NCBI RefSeq assembly: GCF_011947195.1
Contig: NZ_JAATVY010000042.1
Location: 1-39,898 of the forward strand
DNA length: 39,898 bases
Origin: Planosporangium thailandense
GTDB lineage: Bacteria; Actinomycetota; Actinomycetes; Mycobacteriales; Micromonosporaceae
Reading direction: 5' to 3'
Shown here: piece after piece, positions 1 to 7,557 of the stretch
Numbering within the stretch: the first letter of the stretch is position 1
Layout of the letters: every line of letters begins with the position of its first letter
Made by a program: the position numbers and the translations under genes
Notes under the pieces: model-generated
The model's database searches: none
Told to the model about the DNA's origin: nothing
What the model saw: the letters and a program-made list of their open reading frames with translations, nothing else

Positions 1-15
1 GTCGCGGATGACCGC

Positions 16-255
16 CTAGAGAGGCCGGGGATGCGAGGTGGAGGAGCCGGACAGGGCGACGACGGTGAGCGCGCGGGCGCCGCGTGACTCGACCACCAGG
101 ACGGTCGTCCCCCGCGGCAGCGGCTCGTCGGACCAGGCCAGGTAGGTTTCGGACCCGCCGCGGATCTTGACCAGTACCTCGCCCGGACCGGCCGCGCCCC
201 GCGTGGCCACCGTGAGAACGCCGGTACGCCCCACGGCGGACGGGTCACCGTTCAT
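16..255 (-). CDS. small NfeD-like OB-fold protein
   Basis: Predicted protein of 79 aa. The central part (VGRTGVL, then a beta-rich run GEVLVKIRGG..YLAW, then PLPRGTTVLVVESRGARALTVV) looks like the soluble C-terminal OB-fold domain of NfeD proteins, without the membrane or protease parts. In other bacteria such proteins often sit beside SPFH/flotillin genes; the next gene downstream on this strand would lie left of the window, so this cannot be checked here. I chose ATG at 255 because GAGAGG lies about nine bases upstream; a GTG at 276 is possible. The family call comes from pattern only and is moderately sure. Confidence 0.6.
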   Translation of the reverse strand: MNGDPSAVGRTGVLTVATRGAAGPGEVLVKIRGGSETYLAWSDEPLPRGTTVLVVESRGARALTVVALSGSSTSHPRPL

Positions 256-309
256 CGACTGCGACCTCTCCCTCACCTCGTGTGGATCACGGTAGGAGAT
301 CGCGTCAAC

Positions 310-341
310 GCCGGGTGGTCAAGACCATGATGACCACCGGC
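310..341. other. inverted repeat between divergent starts
   Basis: GGTGGTC (314-320) and GACCACC (332-338) form a perfect 7-bp inverted repeat around an 11-base loop, extendable outwards with one bulged G to 310 and 341. It lies between the divergent NfeD-like gene and selD, about 40 bases before the selD start. It could be an operator or a leader hairpin. No selenocysteine tRNA could be drawn here. Confidence 0.35.
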
Positions 342-381
342 TGCCCGGACGCGGCCGCGCCCGTGGTGTAAGAGTTAAGCC

Positions 382-1371
382 ATGCGCCTGACCCAGTACG
401 CGCACGGCGGCGGCTGTGCCTGCAAGATCCCGCCCGGTGAACTGGAGTCGGTGGTGGCCGGCCTGGTCGGTGACGCCCCGCCGGACGGCCCCGGCGAACT
501 GCTGGTCGGGCTCGACGACGGCGACGACGCCGCGGTCGTGCGGATCGCGGGCGGCTCCGCGATCGTCGCCACAGCCGACTTCTTCACGCCGGTCGTCGAC
601 GACGCCTACGACTGGGGGCGCATCGCGGCCGCCAACGCCCTGTCCGACGTGTACGCCATGGGCGGCACCCCAGTCGTCGCGGTCAACCTGCTCGCCTGGC
701 CCCGCGAGGTGCTGCCGCTGGAGCTGGCCGCGGAGGTGCTGCGCGGCGGCCTGGACGTGGCGCGGGAGGCGGGCTGCCACGTGGCCGGCGGGCACAGCGT
801 GGACGACCCGGAGCCCAAGTACGGCATGGCCGTCACCGGCGTGGCCGACCCGGGCCGGATCATGCGCAACGACGCCGGCACGCCCGGGCTGCCGCTGACC
901 CTGACCAAGCCCCTCGGCATCGGCGTGCTCAACAGCCGGCACAAGGCGACCGGCGAGGTCTTCGGCACCGCCGTGGCCGCCATGACCACCCTCAACCGGG
1001 ACGCCTCCGCGGCGGCGCTGAAGGCCGGCGCGGTCTGCGCGACCGACGTGACGGGGTTCGGCCTGCTCGGTCACCTGCACAAGCTGGCCCGGGCCAGCGG
1101 CGTGACGGCGGTCGTCGACGCGGCGGCCGTGCCCTACCTGGACGGCGCGCGCGAGACCCTGGCCGCCGGGTACGTCAGCGGCGGCACCCGGCGCAACCTC
1201 GACTGGGTACGCGCGCACCTGTCGGCCGACGGTGTGGGCGAGGACGAGCTGCTGCTGCTGGCCGACGCCCAGACCTCCGGTGGCCTGCTCGTCGCCGGGG
1301 AGGTGCCCGGCTACCCGGTGATCGGTGAGCTGGTCCCCCGCCGCGACGGCGTGACGCTCGTCGTCCGCTGA
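382..1371 (+). CDS. selD: selenide, water dikinase (selenophosphate synthetase)
   Basis: Predicted protein of 329 aa that makes selenophosphate from selenide and ATP, the selenium donor for Sec-tRNA. The N-terminus reads LTQYAHGGGCACK, matching the family active site. C12 and K15 correspond to E. coli Cys17 and Lys20, so this SelD uses Cys and not Sec. The metal/ATP region ADFFTPVVDD..WGRIAAANALSDVYAMGG is well conserved, as is the C-terminal half (TDVTGFGLLGHL, then QTSGGLL). The ribosome site is weak (AAGAG before ATG 382). selD converges on an operon whose formate dehydrogenase needs a selenocysteine, which explains the location. selA, selB and selC are not nearby, so the rest of the pathway must be elsewhere. 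Confidence 0.97.
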   Translation: MRLTQYAHGGGCACKIPPGELESVVAGLVGDAPPDGPGELLVGLDDGDDAAVVRIAGGSAIVATADFFTPVVDDAYDWGRIAAANALSDVYAMGGTPVVAVNLLAWPREVLPLELAAEVLRGGLDVAREAGCHVAGGHSVDDPEPKYGMAVTGVADPGRIMRNDAGTPGLPLTLTKPLGIGVLNSRHKATGEVFGTAVAAMTTLNRDASAAALKAGAVCATDVTGFGLLGHLHKLARASGVTAVVDAAAVPYLDGARETLAAGYVSGGTRRNLDWVRAHLSADGVGEDELLLLADAQTSGGLLVAGEVPGYPVIGELVPRRDGVTLVVR

Positions 1372-1374
1372 CTC

Positions 1375-1432
1375 CTCATGATCACGGAGACTTTTCCGTG
1401 TCAGAGCACGGAATAGTCTCCGTGATCATGAG
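1375..1432. terminator. 58-bp near-perfect palindrome, likely bidirectional terminator
   Basis: Two 26-base arms (1375-1400 and 1407-1432) pair with a single mismatch around a 6-base loop (tcagag). The palindrome starts four bases after the selD stop, and its other end overlaps the stop codon of the opposing 79-aa gene. The position between converging genes suits a bidirectional terminator. There is no strong U-tract, and the arms are long and only moderately GC-rich for this genome, so it could also be a dispersed palindromic element. Confidence 0.75.
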
Positions 1433-1665
1433 AGACGGACGCGGTCGCCCCTGCTGATCGACGTCGCCCAGCTCGTCAGGTACGGCTCGGGCAGCGCCTT
1501 GCCCGCGTTCGCGCCCCACACCTTCGCCAGTTCGGCGCGCACCTGCTCGACCGGCGCGCCGGCGCACCGCCGCAGCAGCCGGTCGAGCTCCGGCTGCATC
1601 ACCGCGTTGAACCGGTCGATCGCGCGGCGGGCGCGCGCGTCGATCTCGAAACTCGCCCGTTCCAT
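1426..1665 (-). CDS. hypothetical 79-aa protein, last gene of the formate dehydrogenase cluster
   Basis: Small predicted soluble protein of 79 aa, mainly alpha-helical and rich in charged residues in its first 50 positions (RARRAIDRFNAVMQPELDRLLRRCAG). I do not recognise a family. It starts 21 bases after the nrfD-like gene on the same strand and its stop lies inside the terminator palindrome, so it would be the last gene of the operon. The ribosome site is weak (AGG close to ATG 1665), and a hairpin lies between it and nrfD. It could be an accessory or maturation protein for formate dehydrogenase, but that is inference from position only. Confidence 0.5.
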   Translation of the reverse strand: MERASFEIDARARRAIDRFNAVMQPELDRLLRRCAGAPVEQVRAELAKVWGANAGKALPEPYLTSWATSISRGDRVRLS

Positions 1666-1717
1666 GATCCTGGAGAGTTCGCGGGGCTATGACCCCGCGA
1701 AGCCTTCATGATCATGG
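1662..1717. terminator. nested inverted repeats at the 3' end of the nrfD-like gene
   Basis: An inner hairpin has 9-bp perfect arms (1678-1686 and 1693-1701) and the loop ctatga; the nrfD stop codon (1687-1689) is in the loop. An outer pair, CCATGATC (1662-1669) and GATCATGG (1710-1717), encloses it. It may attenuate transcription between nrfD and the small downstream gene. There is no U-run. Confidence 0.45.
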
Positions 1718-2802
1718 GAGGGGGCCCGGGCCTCCAGCCGCTCCCGCTGCGGCACCACCGTGTACTTCGGATCCCGGGCGGACGCCTTGCCCGCATCGAA
1801 GATGCCGAACCGGGTCAGCACCGATCCGGCGACCAGCGCCGCGCCGGACAGCGCAGACAGGACCCGGCTGCGCCGGCTGACCAGCGCGCCGACCGCCCCG
1901 GCCGCGGTGCAGGCCCGCGCGGCCCGCAGCAGCCTGCCCTGCCGCCCGATCCGGTACGGCTCGCTGACCAGCCCCATCGAGTGTTCGACCCGGTGCATCG
2001 CGGCCAGATCCAGCGCCGCGCCCGCCACCCCGAGCCGGCGTACCGGCCCGGTCTCCGACAGCGGCGCGGCGATCAGCCCGACGCCCGAGGCGGCGGCCGA
2101 GGCGCTACCGGCGAAGACGAACGGCAGGTACCGGCGCGCCTCGTGCCACGACGGCACGGCGGTCTGGGACAGCAGCACCGCCGTGTACGTGGCCAGCGGC
2201 GGCCCCAGCAGGAACGCCGCGAGCCCCGCGCCCCGGCCGACCGGCGGCAGCACGCGCCGGGCCAGCCCGAGCACGCCCCGCTGCGGCAGCAACGGCGCGA
2301 ACTCGGCGGCGGCCGCCGCCCCGGCGTTGACGCCGAAGGCGGACAGGATCCAGGTGCCCACCGACATCGGCGAGGTCGGCTTGGCCACCCGCAGCATGTG
2401 GTGGAACCGCTCGGGACGACCGAGGTCGTTGATGAGGAAGTAGGTGCTCGCGCCGAGCGCGGCGAGCGAGGTCAACCGGCCGGTGCGGCGCAGCACCGGG
2501 CGCCCGGTCAGGTCGGCGCCGGCCGCGATCATCGAGGACGCGGCGGCGAGGCCGCCGGTGAACAGGTACGCCGCGATGTCGTGGTGCCACACCGGCTCCT
2601 TGAGGACCGGCCGGCCGTAGTACGACCGGAACTCGGCGCGCGGCACCATCGACCGCTCGCCGCCCTCACGCCGCTCGCGCTTGCCCTCGCCGCGTCGAAG
2701 CGACGACTGGAACTGACGGAACCGATCGCCGACGGGCGGGCGGCCCGCCGGCTCGCGGCTCGCGGCCTCCCGACCCATGCTGCCCATCTCGCCGGCGGTC
2801 AC
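1687..2802 (-). CDS. nrfD: NrfD/PsrC-type membrane subunit of formate dehydrogenase
   Basis: Predicted 371-aa membrane protein. It has a basic, hydrophilic N-terminus of about 75 residues, then about eight hydrophobic segments starting at HHDIAAYLFTGGLAAASSMI and including FLINDLGRPERFHHMLRV, a pattern typical of the NrfD/PsrC quinone-interacting family. Its likely role is to anchor the dehydrogenase and pass electrons to menaquinone. It follows the iron-sulfur subunit on the same strand, and it replaces the cytochrome b (FdnI) subunit used by E. coli FDH-N. I chose GTG 2802 because GGGAGG lies six bases upstream; the frame stays open to 2877. The C-terminal tail (about 40 residues, charged) is probably cytoplasmic. 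Confidence 0.85.
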   Translation of the reverse strand: MTAGEMGSMGREAASREPAGRPPVGDRFRQFQSSLRRGEGKRERREGGERSMVPRAEFRSYYGRPVLKEPVWHHDIAAYLFTGGLAAASSMIAAGADLTGRPVLRRTGRLTSLAALGASTYFLINDLGRPERFHHMLRVAKPTSPMSVGTWILSAFGVNAGAAAAAEFAPLLPQRGVLGLARRVLPPVGRGAGLAAFLLGPPLATYTAVLLSQTAVPSWHEARRYLPFVFAGSASAAASGVGLIAAPLSETGPVRRLGVAGAALDLAAMHRVEHSMGLVSEPYRIGRQGRLLRAARACTAAGAVGALVSRRSRVLSALSGAALVAGSVLTRFGIFDAGKASARDPKYTVVPQRERLEARAPSHDHEGFAGS

Positions 2803-2887
2803 GCCTGTCCTCCCTGCAACGATCCTCTCCTCGGCGCGGCGGCCGCCGTCGCGCCGGCCGCACCCCACCCGCGGCATCCGCCGGCGG

Positions 2888-3970
2888 TCACCGGCGCCGG
2901 CCCAGACCCAGGAACGCGACGGCGACCGCCGCGGCCATCGTCAGCGCCGCCTTGCCGGCGGTCCGCCACATCTCCGGCAGGTCACGGGTCGGCACGACCG
3001 GGTCCGGCGGCAGCCCGTACACCTCCGGCTCGTCGAGCAGCAGGAAGAACGCGCCGTCGCCGCCGACCCCGTCCTCCGGGTCGTTGCCGTAGAGCCGGGC
3101 GCTGGTCTCCCCGATCCCGTGCAGGTGCTCGAGCCGGGCCGCCGCGCGCTCCCGCAACTCGTCGAGCGGCCCGTACTGGATCGACTCGGTCGGGCAGGCC
3201 TTGGCACAGGCGGGCATCATGTCGTCGCGGAGCCGGTCGTAGCACAGCGTGCACTTCCACGCCCGGCCGTCGCCCTTGCGCTGGTCGATCACGCCGTACG
3301 GGCACCCCGAGATGCAGTACCCGCAGCCGTTGCAGATGTCCTCCTGCACCACGACCGTGCCGAATTCGGTGCGGAACAGCGCCCCGGTGGGGCAGACGTC
3401 CAGGCAGCCGGCGTGGGTGCAGTGCTTGCAGACGTTCGACATCATCAGCCAGCGGAAGTCCGTGCGCTCCCCGCCCGGCAGCTGACCGGGCAGCACCGAC
3501 GACGGCATGCCCAGGAACTGGGTGGTCGCCGGGGCGGCGGCGGCCGGCTCGGGGCCGGGTACCACACCCGGCTCGGTGCCGGTCTCCTTGCCGGTGGTGG
3601 CCGCCGCCACGGCCGACTCCGGCGCGGCGACCGTCGTGGTCGGCATCCCCGCGAAGGCCGGCGGCTGGTTGCCGGCCTGTCCACCCACGCCGGTGCCCCG
3701 GTCGGCGAGCCTGTCCCGCGACACCGGCTGTTCGATGAAGGCGACGTGGCGCCACGAGTTGGCGGTGAGCCCGCCGGTGTTGTCGTACGACATGCCGAGC
3801 AGGTCCAGCCCGTGCTCGGGTACGTTGTTCCACTCCTTGCACGCCACCTCGCACGCCTTGCAGCCGATGCACACCGAGGTATCCGTGAAGAAGCCCATGC
3901 GCGGCGGCGCGTCGACGTACCCGGCGTCCGGGGCGGGGTCGAGCGGTCCGTAGAGGCTGTTCTCAGGCAC
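2888..3970 (-). CDS. fdhB: formate dehydrogenase iron-sulfur (beta) subunit
   Basis: Predicted 360-aa electron-transfer subunit. Four Cys clusters fit four [4Fe-4S] centres: CIGCKACEVAC (C34, C37, C40, C44), CKHCTHAGCLDVC, CNGCGYCISGC and CTLCYDRL..CAKAC. Between the first and second clusters lies an unusual Pro/Ala/Gly/Thr-rich insert of about 80 residues with no Cys. Near the C-terminus a single hydrophobic stretch (ALTMAAAVAVAFLGLG) could be a membrane anchor, as in FdnH. The GTG start at 3970 shares one base with the TAG stop of the catalytic subunit gene, so translation is probably coupled. The nrfD-like gene follows after 85 bases. Confidence 0.93.
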   Translation of the reverse strand: MPENSLYGPLDPAPDAGYVDAPPRMGFFTDTSVCIGCKACEVACKEWNNVPEHGLDLLGMSYDNTGGLTANSWRHVAFIEQPVSRDRLADRGTGVGGQAGNQPPAFAGMPTTTVAAPESAVAAATTGKETGTEPGVVPGPEPAAAAPATTQFLGMPSSVLPGQLPGGERTDFRWLMMSNVCKHCTHAGCLDVCPTGALFRTEFGTVVVQEDICNGCGYCISGCPYGVIDQRKGDGRAWKCTLCYDRLRDDMMPACAKACPTESIQYGPLDELRERAAARLEHLHGIGETSARLYGNDPEDGVGGDGAFFLLLDEPEVYGLPPDPVVPTRDLPEMWRTAGKAALTMAAAVAVAFLGLGRRR

Positions 3971-6900
3971 TACTTGTCTGGCCTCCCCTGCCGGTAGGAC
4001 TCTGCGGCGGTGTCGGTGGTGATGATCGGAGTATGGTGCGACTCCAAGATCCCCGCACGCCTACGGTAATCGTTCAGATACGTGACAAGTTCGCGGCCCT
4101 GGGGTCGCCGGCCCGGCCGTACGTCGCAGGTGCCGCACTTGCCCTCCTGGATGAGCACGTTCGGGTCCAGCACCATGCCGCCGAGGTCGTTGGCCGAGTC
4201 GCCCCGCGACCACCCGTTGGGTCCCCAGTGGTAGGGCAGCCAGATCTGGTGCACGACCCGGTCGGCGACCGGTAGCGGGGTGAGCCGGTCGGTGACCAGC
4301 ACCCTCCCCTCGACCACGCCCCGTGCGGTGACCACGTGTCCCCAGTCCAGGTGGGTCAGGCCACGCTCGGCCGCGAGCTCCGGGGACACCTCGAAGAACA
4401 TCTCCGGCTGCAGCTCGGCCAGGTGCTCGACGTACCGGCTCATCCCACCGGCCGTGTGGTGCTCGGTGAGCCGGGCGATGGTGAACACGTACGGGTAGAC
4501 GCCGACGTGCGGCTCCGGCGGGCTCGGATGGGTGATGTTCTCCGGCCGGTCGTACACCTTGCGCACCGGGTTGGCCTGCTGCCCGTAGAGCGGGTTGCGT
4601 ACCAGTGACTCCGGCGGCTCGTAGTGCGTCGGCATCGGCCCGTCGAGCAGACCCGACGACGCGTACAGCCAGCCCTTCCCGTCGCCCAGCATGATGAACG
4701 GGTCGTCGCCGGCGATCGCCTCGACGCCTTCGGCGTCCGGGCCCGGCCGGTACGACGGCGGCTTCGTCTTCTCGAAGTCCGGCTGGTCGTACCCGTCCCA
4801 GCAGCCTTTCTTCCCGTCCCACCAGACGTAGGCCTTGCGCTCGCTCCACGGCCGGCCCTGCGGGTCGGCCGAGGCGCGGTTGTACAGGATGCGCCGGTTG
4901 TCCGGCCAGGCCCAGCCCCACTCGGGGGCCACGTAGTTCTGCTCGCCTCCCGGCCGGCGCCGGGCCGCCTGGTTGACGCCGTCGGCGTAGACGCCGCAGT
5001 AGATCCAGCAGCCGCCGACGGTCGAGCCGTCGTCGCGTAGCTGACCGAACGTACGCAGCGTGAGACCCGTCTTCACGTCGTACCCGTTGATCTCGCGCAG
5101 CACCGCGTCCGCGCTCGGCTCGTCGTGTGGGCCGTGGGTGGGGTAGTCCCAGGCCAGGTCGAGGATCGCCCGGTCGCGTGGCAGCGTCGAGCCGGCCAGC
5201 TTCTGCCGGACGATGCGGCCGAGGTGGTAGAAGAACCACAGGTCGGAGCGGGCGTCGCCGGGCGGGTCGAGCGCCTTCTCCCGCCACTGCAGCAGCCGCT
5301 GCGTCTGGGTGAAGGTGCCCTCCTTCTCCACGTGCGAGGCGGCCGGGATGAAGAACACCTCGGTACGGCACTCGGTCGGCACGATCTCGCCGGTCTCGAC
5401 CTCCACGCTGTTCTTCCACCAGGTGGCGCTCTCGATCTCGAACAGGTCCCGCACCACGAGCCAGTCGAGGTTGGCCATGCCCAGCCGCTGGGCCCGACCG
5501 TTCATCGAGCCGACGGCCGGGTTCTGCCCCATCAGGAAGTACCCCTTGATCTTGCCGTCGATCATGTCGAAGACCTGCTTGTAGATGCCGTGGTCGCCGG
5601 TCAGTCGCGGCATGTACCCGTAGCAGAAGTCGTTGTCCGGCGTCGCTGCCTCGCCCCAGTACGCCTTGAGCAGGCTCGCGCAGTACGCCGGGGCGTGGTG
5701 CCAGAACCCCTTCTGCTTCGGGTGGCAGATGCTGGTGACCCAGTCGGAGTAGGTGGGGTGCAGCTGCGCCACGGGCATCGGCAGGTAGCCCGGCAGCAGG
5801 TTGAACAGCGTCGGGATGTCGGTCGAGCCCTGGATGCTGGCGTGGCCGCGCAGCGCCAGGACGCCGCCGCCCGGCCGGCCGATGTTGCCCAGCAGCAGCT
5901 GGATGATGGCGCCGGTGCGGATGTACTGCGCGCCGACGCTGTGCTGGGTCCAGCCCACCGAGTACACCAGCGCGGTGGTGCGGTCCCGCCCGGAGTTCTC
6001 CGTCCAGGCCCGGCACACCTCGTCGAACTTCTCCCGCGGGATGCCACAGGCCTGTTCGACCACCTCAGGGGTGTAGCGGGCGAAATGTCGCTTGAGGATC
6101 TGGTAGACGCAGCGCGGGTGCCGCAGCGTCTCGTCCCGGTCGACCCGCCATGACACGCCCGGCCCGTGCGACTCGTGCTGCAGCGGGCTCGCCGTCTCCC
6201 GCTCGATGACGGTATCGCGCGCCGCCGCCTGCGGCTCGTGCCCCTGGTACTGCCAGGTCACCGGGTCGTAGACGCCGGTGTCGGGGTCGTAGCCGGAGAA
6301 CAGGCCGTCGAGGTCCTCGGTGTCGCGGAAGTCCTCACTGACGATGGTCGCCGCGTTGGTGTAGGCCAGCACGTACTCGCGGAAGTCCAGCTCGTTGCTC
6401 AGGATGTAGTTGATCACCCCACCGAGGAACGCGATGTCGGTGCCCGCCCGGATCGGCACGTACGTGCTGGCCAGCGCGCTCGTCCGGGTAAACCGCGGGT
6501 CGACGTGGAAGATCTTCGCGCCGCGCTCCTTGGCCGCCATCGCCCACTGGAACCCCACCGGGTGGCACTCGGCCATGTTGGAGCCCTCGATGATGATGCA
6601 GTCAGCGTTGGCGAGGTCCTGCTGGAAGTTGGTGGCGCCGCCACGTCCGACGCTCGTCCCCAGACCGGGGACGGTGGCGGAGTGTCAAATCCGGGCCTGG
6701 TTCTCGATCTGGATCGCGCCCAAGGCGGTGAACAGCTTCTTGATGAGGTAGTTCTCCTCATTGTCGAGGGTCGCCCCGCCCAGCCCGGAGAAGCCCAGGG
6801 TGCGGTTGAGCGGCCGGCCCTCGTCGTCGACGTCCTCCCACGTCGCCGCCCGCGCCGCGATCACCCGATCGGCGATCATGTCCATCGCCGTGTCGAGGTC

Positions 6901-7254
6901 CAGGTCCTCCCACTCCGTCGCGTACGGCCGCCGGTACCGGACCTTCGTCTGGCGGAACCTGCTCGTCACCAGGTTCTTGCTCGCCGCGCCCTTCGGGCAC
7001 AGCCGGCCCCGCGAGATCGGCGAGTCCGGATCACCCTCGATCTGCGTGACCCGGCCGTCCTTGACGTACACCCGCTGGCCGCAGCCGACCGCGCAGTACG
7101 GGCAGACCGACCGGGCCATCGAGTCGGCGGCCTCGGTGCGCGGAGCCAGCTCCGCCGAGCGCCGCGACATCGCCGCCGCACCCCGACCGAGCGGATCGGT
7201 ACCGGTCAGCTGGCGGTACACGGGCCAGCTCTCGAACCAGGTACGTACGCCCAT
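3970..7254 (-). CDS. fdhA: selenocysteine-containing formate dehydrogenase, catalytic (alpha) subunit
   Basis: One gene of 1095 codons, read through an in-frame TGA at 6685-6687 as selenocysteine 190 (predicted protein 1094 aa). It oxidises formate at a Mo/W bis-MGD centre. C51, C54, C58 and C86 (CPYCAVGC..LCPKG) bind the [4Fe-4S] cluster. The context NQARI-U-HSATVPGLG, followed by ATNFQQD and EGSNMAECHPVGFQW, matches the Sec-His active site of FdnG/FdhF proteins, so the stop is not a mutation. A SECIS-like stem-loop follows directly. The C-terminal part (LTEHHTAGGMSRYVEHLAELQPEMF..) is the molydopterin dinucleotide-binding domain. No Tat signal is seen, and an in-frame TAG 12 bases before ATG 7254 rules out an N-terminal extension, unlike E. 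coli FdnG. It is the first gene of the operon with the iron-sulfur and NrfD subunits; selD lies nearby on the other strand. A GGTAGGGA ribosome-site-like run precedes the start. Confidence 0.95.
6638..6687 (-). promoter_or_regulatory. UGA-Sec codon with SECIS-like stem-loop
   Basis: The recoded TGA is at 6685-6687. Eleven bases later a perfect 7-bp stem (6667-6673 with 6655-6661, CGUCCCC/GGGGACG) closes a GGUCU loop, the same loop core as the E. coli fdhF SECIS that SelB recognises. A lower 7-bp stem, CCGCCAC (6674-6680) with GUGGCGG (6638-6644), can form with a 10-base bulge on the 3' side. The UGA-to-loop spacing of 18 bases is in the usual bacterial range. The structure was drawn by eye; no folding energy was computed. 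Confidence 0.9.
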
Positions 7255-7557
7255 GGAACATCCCTACCACCGGCCGGTGAGCCAGAAACATGATCGGGAC
7301 AACTTTCCGTACGGAGCGTCGGCTTTCCGCACGCGACGTCGGCCGCGCCGCCCGGCGCGGCTACTACTCCCTGCCCCGGCCCCGCACCGGACACCCCGCA
7401 CACCCGCGTCAATACGAGAACCCGCCGGTCAGGGTTGCGCTGAGGGTCCAACACGCGGATCCTGCACAAGGTACGGTCGACCGGTCAGCCTCGAATTTTG
7501 AGGTATGCTCGCCGACGCACGACCGCCGGAACGTCCTCACGGAGGGTGACCTTTTAA
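7255..7557. promoter_or_regulatory. divergent intergenic region, fdhA / repeat-rich gene
   Basis: This 303-base stretch between two divergent genes must hold both promoters. A TATGCT at 7504-7509 could be a -10 for the rightward gene, but no matching -35 is evident. GGAGGG at 7541-7546 is its ribosome site. I see no credible gene, tRNA or strong hairpin. Confidence 0.4.

Noticed and set aside
277-381. tRNA-Sec (selC) near selD
   Set aside because: The inverted repeat here does not fit the long acceptor and variable arms of tRNA-Sec, and no CTTCAAA-type anticodon loop is present.
1708-3738. A 676-codon + strand frame opposite nrfD and fdhB
   Set aside because: Shadow frame; the minus strand shows the iron-sulfur Cys motifs and membrane helices.
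3970-6576. fdhA as a frame broken by a stop (pseudogene) or two separate genes
   Set aside because: The stop is TGA at the Sec site, flanked by conserved sequence in one frame and followed by a SECIS-like hairpin.
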